Of a stretch of 11,394 nucleotides of DNA, positions 5,561 through 11,394 are shown in pieces; the first letter of the stretch is position 1, and every line of letters begins with the position of its first letter. The notes below the pieces were generated by a model, which searched no databases, had not been told where the DNA came from, and saw only the letters and a program-made list of their open reading frames with translations. This stretch comes from CAZBUH01 sp964495095. GTDB taxonomy: Bacteria; Bacillota; Clostridia; Oscillospirales; Oscillospiraceae. The position numbers and the translations under genes are program-made. The DNA is taken from the NCBI GenBank assembly GCA_964495095.1, contig CAZBUH010000065.1, positions 1-11,394 of the forward strand, in the 5' to 3' direction.

Positions 5561-5572
5561 TAGGTTTGTTAC
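5541..5572. promoter_or_regulatory. Operator-like dyad and direct repeat at the yhbD-like promoter
   Basis: TAACA-T-TGTTA (5541-5551) is a perfect inverted repeat lying between the -35 and -10 elements. The 7-mer TTGTTAC within it (5546-5552) recurs at 5566-5572, exactly 20 bp away, or two helical turns. MerR-family regulators typically bind a dyad in the promoter spacer. Whether the yhbD-like protein binds here is inference. Confidence 0.5.
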
Positions 5573-5650
5573 ATTTTATGAAAAAAATTACGGGTGTGCC
5601 ACATTTATAAAATCGGGACAAATGGGAAAACTTTTACCGGAGTGAGAGAG

Positions 5651-6046
5651 TTGAAATTTTGGACCAGGCTTTTGCCGCTTTTTCTTATAGGCGGCGCGGG
5701 ATACGGGATAATAGAGATAATATGGCGGGGCTATACACACTGGACGATGCTGATTACGGGCGGCGTGTGCTTTCTGCTGCTCTACGGCGTAAACCGGCGG
5801 TTCTGCGTGCCCCGCTGGCAGAAATGGATAATGGGAGGCGCCGTAATAACGACGGTGGAATTTGTGTGCGGCGGGATGATAAACGTTCTGCTGGGCTGGA
5901 ATGTGTGGAGCTATTCCGGCGTGCGCTTTAATCTCATGGGGCAGATATGCCTGCCATATTCCCTGCTGTGGACGGTACTGTGCGTGCCGGTTATGGAGCT
6001 GTGCACATTCCTGGATAAAAAGGTTTTCGGCAGGTGGCTGGCGTGA
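5651..6046 (+). CDS. Small membrane protein, putative ABC-transporter permease family
   Basis: This 131-aa protein has about four membrane segments (roughly 7-25, 32-47, 58-82 and 97-118). Its conserved-looking blocks YGIIEIIWRGYTHWTMLITGG and LGWNVWSYSGVRFNLMGQICLPYS resemble short Clostridia proteins annotated as putative ABC transporter permeases (CmpB-like). That name is not backed by a known transport function, and no ATPase gene is nearby. The start is TTG at 5651 with GGAG 8 nt upstream; a GTG at 5594 lacks a good ribosome binding site. Its TGA overlaps the GTG start of the next gene (GTGA). I find no convincing plus-strand promoter in the gap with the yhbD-like gene. Confidence 0.7.
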   Translation: MKFWTRLLPLFLIGGAGYGIIEIIWRGYTHWTMLITGGVCFLLLYGVNRRFCVPRWQKWIMGGAVITTVEFVCGGMINVLLGWNVWSYSGVRFNLMGQICLPYSLLWTVLCVPVMELCTFLDKKVFGRWLA

Positions 6047-6501
6047 CGGTGATAAATTTCAGGGAAAAGCCCGGGGAGGGCTTTTTCGCAGAGTTTATGG
6101 GGAAGATAAGGTCCTACTCCGGACGGGGGGATCTTATTATCTGCGCCGGGGATGTGGAGGATGCGGAGCTTACGGTGCTGTCCCCGGGCTTTTCAGGGGA
6201 TCTGCGGGCCAGCCGCGGCGCCGTGCTGGCCCCCGGAGACAGGCACGGGGAGATATCCTCGCCCTGCGCCGTGACCTATGGGATGTCCGGCAGAAATTCC
6301 GTGACTCTCTCCAGCGTTGGGGCGGGCCAGTGCGTGTTGTCGGTACAGCGGGATATACCCACCGTATTGGGAAACCGGCTGGAGCGGCAGGATATACCGG
6401 TGTCCCCGGAGCCGGAACACGACGGAGAGTGGACGGCGGGGCTGTACGGCGCGCTGCTTATGGCGGGGATAGGACCTGAAATGCTTTGCATACAGGAGTG
6501 A
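6043..6501 (+). CDS. Conserved-looking protein of unknown function
   Basis: This 152-aa protein begins MTVINFREKPGEGFFAEFMG. Notable parts are GDLIICAGDVEDAELTVLSPG, CAVTYGMSGRNSVTLSSVGAGQCVLSVQRDIPT and a C-terminal helix-like GLYGALLMAGIGPEMLC. No signal peptide or membrane helix is seen, so it is probably cytoplasmic. I do not recognise the family. The middle section (TYGMSGRNSVTLSS) faintly recalls Mur ligase segments, which is not enough to assign a role. The GTG at 6043 is preferred to one at 6034 because it overlaps the upstream stop and has AGGTGG 8 nt before it, which suggests coupled translation. An 82-nt gap separates it from the SSB-like gene. Confidence 0.7.
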   Translation: MTVINFREKPGEGFFAEFMGKIRSYSGRGDLIICAGDVEDAELTVLSPGFSGDLRASRGAVLAPGDRHGEISSPCAVTYGMSGRNSVTLSSVGAGQCVLSVQRDIPTVLGNRLERQDIPVSPEPEHDGEWTAGLYGALLMAGIGPEMLCIQE

Positions 6502-6583
6502 AAAGCGGAATATATTTCTTTCACAGGAAACTTGAGGAGGCGGACGGAAATTTTCCGGCGCTTCCCTGACGGGAGGAATACCA

Positions 6584-7210
6584 GTGGAAGAATACAATAA
6601 CTACGCGGAGCTTTGCGGCAGGCCAATGAGTGCGCCGGAATATTCCCACAGCAGCAGAAACGAGAAATTTTACATTTTCCCGATAAAGGTGCTGCGGCTC
6701 TCGGGGACGGCGGACGTGCTGAATGTGGTGATACGCGATGAGCTTCGGAGCGCGGTGGAGGAAAATCTGGCGGGGAAAATATCCGTAAAAGGCGAGATGC
6801 GCTCCTACAACAACAGAAGCGGCGTGGGGAGCCGGCTCGTTATAACGGTGTTCGCAAAGGAGATAGTCCCCTGGGACGGGGAGGATGTGAACAATGTTCA
6901 GCTCACCGGGGCAATATGCAAGGAGCCGAACTGCCGGAAAACGCCGATGGGCCGGGAGATATGCGACATTATGACCGCCGTGAACAGGCACTACGGAAGG
7001 GCGGACTATCTGCCCTGCATAGTGTGGGGCCGCGGGGCGGAGGAGGCCTCCGGATGGTCCGTGGGAGATATGATATCCATTGCGGGCAGGATACAGAGCC
7101 GGAAATACATAAAGGTAACGGAGTCAGGCTCCGAGGAAAAGACGGCCTACGAGGTCTCAGCCATAACGGCGGAGAAGCTGAGCGGGGGCAGGGAAAAGGC
7201 CGGGGAATAA
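6584..7210 (+). CDS. Single-stranded DNA-binding-like protein with two OB-type halves
   Basis: This 208-aa protein has two similar-looking halves, about 12-97 and 103-197. The second half (NVQLTGAICKEPNCRKTPMG, TAVNRHYGRADYLPCIVWGR, GWSVGDMISIAGRIQSRKY) is a recognisable SSB/PriB-type OB fold. The first (FPIKVLRLSGTADVLNVVI, ISVKGEMRSYNN, RLVITVFAKEI) looks like a diverged one. The acidic C-terminal tip that replicative SSB uses to recruit partners (DDDIPF-like) is absent: the protein ends GGREKAGE. It is therefore probably an accessory single-strand binder and not the replicative SSB; Clostridia often carry such a long form annotated as SSB. The start is GTG at 6584 with GGGAGG 7 nt upstream. 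A strong terminator follows at once. Confidence 0.8.
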   Translation: MEEYNNYAELCGRPMSAPEYSHSSRNEKFYIFPIKVLRLSGTADVLNVVIRDELRSAVEENLAGKISVKGEMRSYNNRSGVGSRLVITVFAKEIVPWDGEDVNNVQLTGAICKEPNCRKTPMGREICDIMTAVNRHYGRADYLPCIVWGRGAEEASGWSVGDMISIAGRIQSRKYIKVTESGSEEKTAYEVSAITAEKLSGGREKAGE

Positions 7211-7215
7211 AAAAG

Positions 7216-7248
7216 CGGACGCTTTTTTCGGAAAGCGTCCGTTTTTTT
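7216..7248. terminator. Terminator between the ssb-like and thiolase genes
   Basis: CGGACGCTTT (7216-7225) pairs with AAAGCGTCCG (7232-7241) across a TTTCGG loop, followed by seven T. A run of A precedes it, so it can also serve the convergent thiolase transcript ending at 7267. Confidence 0.92.
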
Positions 7249-7266
7249 ATGTAACAGTTCAGATGC

Positions 7267-8442
<1,176 letters not shown>

Positions 8443-8480
8443 TTGGAAAAACCTCCTACAAAATAATACAAAATTAATTA

Positions 8481-8496
8481 ACAGGTCACAACCTGT
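8481..8496. promoter_or_regulatory. Operator-like inverted repeat at the thiolase transcription start
   Basis: ACAGGT-CACA-ACCTGT is a perfect 6-bp inverted repeat with a 4-nt centre. It begins 4 bp downstream of the thiolase -10 element, so it covers the expected start of transcription, where a repressor would block initiation. The regulator is not known. Confidence 0.45.
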
Positions 8497-8499
8497 ACC

Positions 8500-8508
8500 A
8501 TTATAACA
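8500..8508 (-). promoter_or_regulatory. Extended -10 promoter of the thiolase gene
   Basis: On the minus strand TGTTATAAT (8508-8500) is a perfect -10 element with the TGn extension. The -35 region (TGGATT at 17-nt spacing) is poor, which fits an extended -10 promoter. The untranslated leader would be about 50 nt. Confidence 0.7.
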
Positions 8509-8624
8509 CCTCATAACCTATAAATCCATATCATTTTTTAAGTTTTTTATTTAGCCGGTTAACTTCGGAGATTTTTATATTTTGCGGTCATAAATTTTGG
8601 CCCGTTTGCAAAGAAAATCGTATG

Positions 8625-8653
8625 TTGCAGAATCAAAATTTAAATGATATACT
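8625..8653 (+). promoter_or_regulatory. Promoter of the XRE-type regulator gene
   Basis: TTGCAG (8625-8630), a 17-nt spacer and TATACT (8648-8653) are followed about 35 nt later by the start codon. The 246-nt gap shared with the divergent thiolase gene is AT-rich and holds only the two promoters and the dyad at 8481-8496. Confidence 0.8.
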
Positions 8654-8688
8654 GTTATAGTAAATAAATGTTACAGAGGTGATGCGGC

Positions 8689-9567
8689 ATGACTATCGGT
8701 CAGAAAATAAAAGAAGCACGGCTGAGCCGTGGGCTTACCCAGAAGGAGCTGGTGGGGGACAGGATAACGAGGAACATGCTGTCCAAGATAGAGAATGACA
8801 GCGCCACCCCATCTATGAAAACGCTGGAATTTCTGGCCGGGCAGATGGGACTGCCTGCCAGCTATTTTCTGGAGGACACCAGGCTTTCCGACGGCACCTC
8901 GCCGGACGGGCTGGATGAAATGCGTTGCGCCTACAGGGAAAAGCGCTATAAGGACTGCATAGACCTTCTTGAGACCTCCCGCACGTGCGGCACTACCGAC
9001 GAGGGCTATCTTCTCCACGCCCTGGCCTGCCTTGGGGCCGCCACGGAAGCCCTGGACAGGGGAGACACGGCCTCGGCCCGGGAATATGCCGACGTTGCGG
9101 ATTATTACAACAAAGAGAGCATATATTATTCTGCGAAGATCGACGCGGAGATGAGCCTTGTGCTTGCAGAGTGCGCGCTGCGAATGAATGTGGAGGAATT
9201 CCAGGTAAACGCCAGGGAATACGAGCGGGCGGTAAAGGCTATAAGCTATGCCGGGCGTTATGCCGCCGCCTGCGCGGAGTATAAGGCACTCACAGGGGAA
9301 TATGACGAGGCGGAGCGTCTTTTAAAAGAGGCGGGGGATCAGTGCCGTCCGGAATGCCGCAGGCTCTATATCCAGGGGCGGATATTCCTGGGCCGGGGCG
9401 AGTATGAAAAGGCGCTGGAAATGTTCACCCAGGCAGAGAGCACGGCGGAAAACGGTATGCTTCTCAGTGAGATATACGAGGGCATTGAGGATTGCTGGCG
9501 TGAGCTGGGAGACTTTAAGCAGGCGTACATTTTCGCCAAAAAAAGGCTGGATTTTAAGGCACGGTGA
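8689..9567 (+). CDS. XRE-family transcriptional regulator with TPR-like helical repeats
   Basis: Residues about 4-60 of this 292-aa protein form a Cro/C1-type helix-turn-helix (IGQKIKEARLSRGLTQKELV, then ITRNMLSKIENDSATPSMKTLEFLA). From about 75 to 290 it is alpha-helical, with TPR-like pairs such as EYDEAERLLKEAG, GRGEYEKALEMFTQAES and GDFKQAYIFAKKRL. The build resembles peptide- or protein-sensing regulators of the RRNPP type, but no small signal-peptide gene is seen next to it. The start ATG (8689) has GAGGTG 7 nt upstream. It is divergent from the thiolase gene across a shared 246-nt gap, so it could regulate that gene or itself; this is inferred only from position. Confidence 0.88.
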   Translation: MTIGQKIKEARLSRGLTQKELVGDRITRNMLSKIENDSATPSMKTLEFLAGQMGLPASYFLEDTRLSDGTSPDGLDEMRCAYREKRYKDCIDLLETSRTCGTTDEGYLLHALACLGAATEALDRGDTASAREYADVADYYNKESIYYSAKIDAEMSLVLAECALRMNVEEFQVNAREYERAVKAISYAGRYAAACAEYKALTGEYDEAERLLKEAGDQCRPECRRLYIQGRIFLGRGEYEKALEMFTQAESTAENGMLLSEIYEGIEDCWRELGDFKQAYIFAKKRLDFKAR

Positions 9568-9570
9568 CAA

Positions 9571-9599
9571 TTGAAAAATACGTCGGATCTCTGTATAAT
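9571..9599 (+). promoter_or_regulatory. Promoter of the metallophosphoesterase gene
   Basis: TTGAAA (9571-9576), a 17-nt spacer and TATAAT (9594-9599) lie directly after the XRE gene stop and about 30 nt before the next start, so the phosphoesterase gene has its own promoter. Confidence 0.85.
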
Positions 9600-9629
9600 T
9601 AAATATTAATAGGCAATACGGGGGTGGAC

Positions 9630-10247
9630 ATGCTGAAAATTCTGGCTGTATCCGACATCGAGAGCAAGTGTATATGGGAGTATTTTGACCCTGAAATGTT
9701 CCGCGGCACGGATCTTATAATCTCCTGCGGAGACCTGAATGCGAAATACCTTTCATATCTTGTTACCATGATACCGGTACCTCTGTTTTACGTTCCGGGA
9801 AACCACGACAAGAAATTTGTCTATGCCCCGCCCGAGGGATGCGAATGTATCGACGGACGCATCGTGACTTTTAACGGAGTGCGTATAATGGGGCTTGGAG
9901 GCTGTAAAAGCCCAAACCCCACTATATATGAATACAGTGATAGGCAGATGAACACCAGAGTAAAGAAAATGGGCAGGATGCTCAAGAAAAATAACGGCTT
10001 TGATATTTTGGTGACTCACGCCCCGGCTTACGGATTGGGCGATTCCCCCGGCACTTTCCATGAGGGCTTCGAGGCGTTCCGGAGCCTGGACGAGACCTAC
10101 AGGCCTGCCCTCCATCTTTTCGGGCATAAGCATTTGAGCGGCTCCCCCGTTAAAAAAGACGCTTCTTTAAAATTCGGCGACACCGACATGGTGAATGTGA
10201 CCGGCTACAGATTTATAAATTTTGATAAGACTGCCGCGCTGATATAG
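9630..10247 (+). CDS. Small metallophosphoesterase (calcineurin-like)
   Basis: The 205-aa protein shows the metal-ligand order of calcineurin-like phosphoesterases: SDIES (Asp9), ISCGDL (Asp35), PGNHD (57-60), LVTHAP (His130) and FGHKH (166-168). Such enzymes use two metal ions to hydrolyse phosphomono- or diesters. Motif I reads D-I-E in place of the usual D-x-H, so one metal ligand is altered. I have the impression that related short Clostridia proteins share an acidic residue here, so it may be a subfamily trait and not a defect. The substrate is unknown. The ATG at 9630 is chosen because GGGGGTG lies 5 nt upstream; a GTG at 9624 falls inside that site. It is a single-gene unit with its own promoter and terminator. 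Confidence 0.88.
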   Translation: MLKILAVSDIESKCIWEYFDPEMFRGTDLIISCGDLNAKYLSYLVTMIPVPLFYVPGNHDKKFVYAPPEGCECIDGRIVTFNGVRIMGLGGCKSPNPTIYEYSDRQMNTRVKKMGRMLKKNNGFDILVTHAPAYGLGDSPGTFHEGFEAFRSLDETYRPALHLFGHKHLSGSPVKKDASLKFGDTDMVNVTGYRFINFDKTAALI

Positions 10248-10263
10248 AGCGCGGCGTTTTTTT
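10233..10263 (+). terminator. Terminator overlapping the metallophosphoesterase stop
   Basis: GCCGCGCT (10233-10240) pairs with AGCGCGGC (10248-10255), followed by G and seven T. The 5' arm is coding sequence and the TAG stop lies in the loop. Confidence 0.88.
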
Positions 10264-10273
10264 ATATTTACTG

Positions 10274-10302
10274 TTGACAACAGGGCCGGGATAGTTTATT
10301 AT
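10274..10302 (+). promoter_or_regulatory. Promoter of the perR-like gene
   Basis: TTGACA (10274-10279), a 17-nt spacer and TATTAT (10297-10302) fit the sigma-A consensus. A nearby TATAAT at 10300 would leave a 20-nt spacer and is less likely. Confidence 0.8.
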
Positions 10303-10322
10303 AATAACAGATATCATTATTA
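10302..10322. promoter_or_regulatory. Fur/PerR-type box overlapping the perR-like transcription start
   Basis: Perfect arms TAATAA (10302-10307) and TTATTA (10317-10322) flank a 9-nt centre. Aligned with the 21-bp Fur consensus, 14 positions agree, mostly in the right half (ATCATTAT). It overlaps the -10 element and the start of transcription, as expected for autorepression. Confidence 0.5.
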
Positions 10323-10340
10323 AAATTATTGGAGATCAAA

Positions 10341-10724
10341 ATGGTAAGGAAATTTAGCCGAAAGCGAGAGGCCATTTTAAGTGCGATACGGTCCACGGAC
10401 ACCCACCCCTCTGCCGACTGGATATGCGCGAAGCTGCGGCCGGAGTACCCGGATCTGAGTCTCGGCACGGTGTACAGGAACATAGCCATGTTTCTGGAGG
10501 ACGGGGAGATCGTGAGCGTAGGCGTGGTAAACGGCGAAGAGCGGTTTGACGGAATCACGGCCCCGCATTCCCATTTTATCTGCAATAAGTGCGGAAAAAT
10601 AATTGATGTCCGGATGGCCGGCCTTGACGATAAAATGGACGAGGCGGTGGGCGATGCCTGCGGCGTAAAGGTCTTTAGGCATGAATTGACATTCCGCGGG
10701 TTCTGCGGAGACTGCGGGGAATAA
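10341..10724 (+). CDS. Fur-family regulator, PerR-like peroxide sensor
   Basis: This 127-aa protein has an N-terminal winged helix (HPSADWICAKLRPEYPDLSLGTVYRNI) and a C-terminal dimerisation domain. Aligned by eye with B. subtilis PerR, the regulatory metal ligands appear to be His22 (H37), Asp70 (D85, in RFDG), His76 and His78 (H91/H93, in HSHFIC) and Asp89 (D104). The structural zinc cysteines are C81/C84 and C122/C125. PerR represses peroxide-defence genes until H2O2 oxidises a metal-bound histidine. The neighbouring rubrerythrin supports this reading over Fur or Zur. The start ATG (10341) has GGAG 6 nt upstream; a TTG at 10329 is too close to that site. A Fur/PerR-like dyad overlaps its promoter. 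Confidence 0.88.
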   Translation: MVRKFSRKREAILSAIRSTDTHPSADWICAKLRPEYPDLSLGTVYRNIAMFLEDGEIVSVGVVNGEERFDGITAPHSHFICNKCGKIIDVRMAGLDDKMDEAVGDACGVKVFRHELTFRGFCGDCGE

Positions 10725-10755
10725 ATGTGCTGATATCAGGAGAAAATCCTGATGG

Positions 10756-10768
10756 AATAATTATTATT
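10756..10768. promoter_or_regulatory. PerR-box-like dyad upstream of rubrerythrin
   Basis: AATAAT-T-ATTATT is a perfect 6-1-6 inverted repeat, 20 nt before the rubrerythrin start. It matches 11 of 15 positions of the PerR box consensus (TTATAATTATTATAA). The 64-nt gap is AT-rich, so chance palindromes are possible. No clear -35 element was found there. Confidence 0.45.
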
Positions 10769-10788
10769 TTTAAATGGAGGTAATTTTT

Positions 10789-11379
10789 ATGGCAAAATGG
10801 GTTTGCAGCGTATGCGGTTATGTTGCTGAGGGCGATACCCCTCCCGAGGAGTGCCCCGTATGTCACGTCCCCGCTTCCAAGTTCAACAAGATGGAAGAGG
10901 GAGAAGTCAAGCTTGCAGCCGAGCATGATTACGGCGTATATGCCAAGACTGTGAAGAATAACGCTGATGTAAGCGCTGAAGATAAGGAGTATATCCTGGA
11001 GCAGCTTAAGGCCAATTTCACCGGCGAGTGCTCTGAGGTCGGCATGTATCTGTGCATGGCCCGCATCGCCCACCGTGAGGGCTATCCTGAGATCGGGCTC
11101 TACTGGGAGAAGGCTGCCTACGAGGAGGCCGAGCACGCCGCAAAGTTTGCCGAGCTTCTGGGCGAGGAGCTGGAGCCGAATATGAAGGCCAGCACCAAGG
11201 CCAACCTGGCCTGGCGTGTTGACTGCGAGTACGGAGCCACCCAGGGCAAGGTCGATCTGGCAAAGTGCGCCAAGAAGAACAATCTTGACGCTATCCATGA
11301 CACCGTGCATGAGATGGCCCGCGACGAGGCGAGACACGGCAAGGCTCTGGAAGGTCTTCTTAAGAGATATTTCGGTTAA
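10789..11379 (+). CDS. Reverse rubrerythrin (N-terminal rubredoxin domain)
   Basis: This 196-aa protein starts with a rubredoxin-type iron site (Cys6 and Cys9 in WVCSVCGY, Cys22 and Cys25 in EECPVCHVP) and continues with a ferritin-like diiron four-helix domain. The likely iron ligands lie in FTGECSE (about E80), YEEAEHA (112-117) and ARDEARHG (177-184). In classical rubrerythrin the rubredoxin domain is at the C-terminus; this order is the reverse form found in clostridia, which reduces H2O2 to water with electrons from NAD(P)H through redox partners. The start ATG (10789) follows GGAGG by 8 nt; an upstream in-frame ATG at 10774 overlaps that site. It follows the PerR-like gene by 64 nt and is likely part of its regulon. 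Very regular codon use suggests high expression. Confidence 0.95.
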   Translation: MAKWVCSVCGYVAEGDTPPEECPVCHVPASKFNKMEEGEVKLAAEHDYGVYAKTVKNNADVSAEDKEYILEQLKANFTGECSEVGMYLCMARIAHREGYPEIGLYWEKAAYEEAEHAAKFAELLGEELEPNMKASTKANLAWRVDCEYGATQGKVDLAKCAKKNNLDAIHDTVHEMARDEARHGKALEGLLKRYFG

Positions 11380-11394
11380 TCAAAAAAACCTTAA

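Noticed and set aside
5594..5650. Longer N-terminus of the membrane protein starting at GTG 5594
   Set aside because: There is no ribosome binding site before it, and the added residues are not hydrophobic or family-like. The TTG at 5651 has a well-placed GGAG.
6549..6561. Small palindrome CGGAAA-T-TTTCCG upstream of the ssb-like gene
   Set aside because: There is no promoter elements nearby and it is not followed by a T run. A 6-1-6 match of this kind can occur by chance.
6498..6569. Possible 23-codon ORF between the 152-aa protein gene and the ssb-like gene
   Set aside because: It starts at a GTG overlapping the previous stop, but the only SD-like AGGA is adjacent to the start, and the product (KSGIYFFHRKLEEADG) has no recognisable features.
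10735..10753. Hairpin ATCAGGA-GAAAA-TCCTGAT between perR and rubrerythrin as a terminator
   Set aside because: The stem is short and AT-containing, and the T-rich stretch begins over ten bases later. It may be an RNA processing or chance structure.

Overview
The window looks like a chromosomal segment of a moderately GC-rich Firmicute of class Clostridia, possibly from the Oscillospiraceae side. The reasons are the infC-rpmI-rplT operon with a leader RNA, a YhbD/bactofilin operon, a PerR-type regulator next to a reverse rubrerythrin, strong GGAGG ribosome binding sites, and consensus TTGACA/TATAAT promoters with 17-nt spacing. A run of ten N at 2097-2106 shows that this is a scaffold from a draft or metagenome assembly. 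I see no CRISPR array, phage module, insertion sequence, tRNA or rRNA.

Layout. 1-62: tail of a plus-strand gene that ends in a 25-bp perfect hairpin shared with the convergent gene. 131-1635 (minus): an ECF-type sigma factor overlapping a one-pass membrane protein that is probably its anti-sigma factor. 1738-3273 (minus): the translation operon infC-rpmI-rplT, with a consensus promoter, an attenuator-like leader and a terminator; infC starts at AUC. rplT is broken by a 185-nt AT-rich stretch plus the N gap, which is best read as an assembly chimera with DNA from another, AT-rich bacterium. 3299-5560 (minus): a YhbD-like (DUF4004) regulator, a coiled-coil bactofilin-like protein and a small two-helix membrane protein, with a dyad inside the promoter of the first gene. 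5651-7241 (plus): a small membrane protein of the putative ABC-transporter permease family, an unrecognised 152-aa protein, and an SSB-like protein with two OB-type halves. 7267-8505 (minus): a stand-alone thiolase with an operator-like dyad at its transcription start. 8625-9567 (plus): an XRE-type regulator with a helical repeat domain. 9571-10263 (plus): a small metallophosphoesterase with its own promoter and terminator. 10274-11379 (plus): a PerR-like regulator followed by a reverse rubrerythrin, a peroxide-defence pair with Fur/PerR-like dyads upstream of both genes.

Most of the window is ordinary core and accessory metabolism. The points that most deserve a second look are the chimeric joint inside rplT, the infC start codon with its leader RNA, and the operator-like dyads at the yhbD-like, thiolase, perR and rubrerythrin genes.
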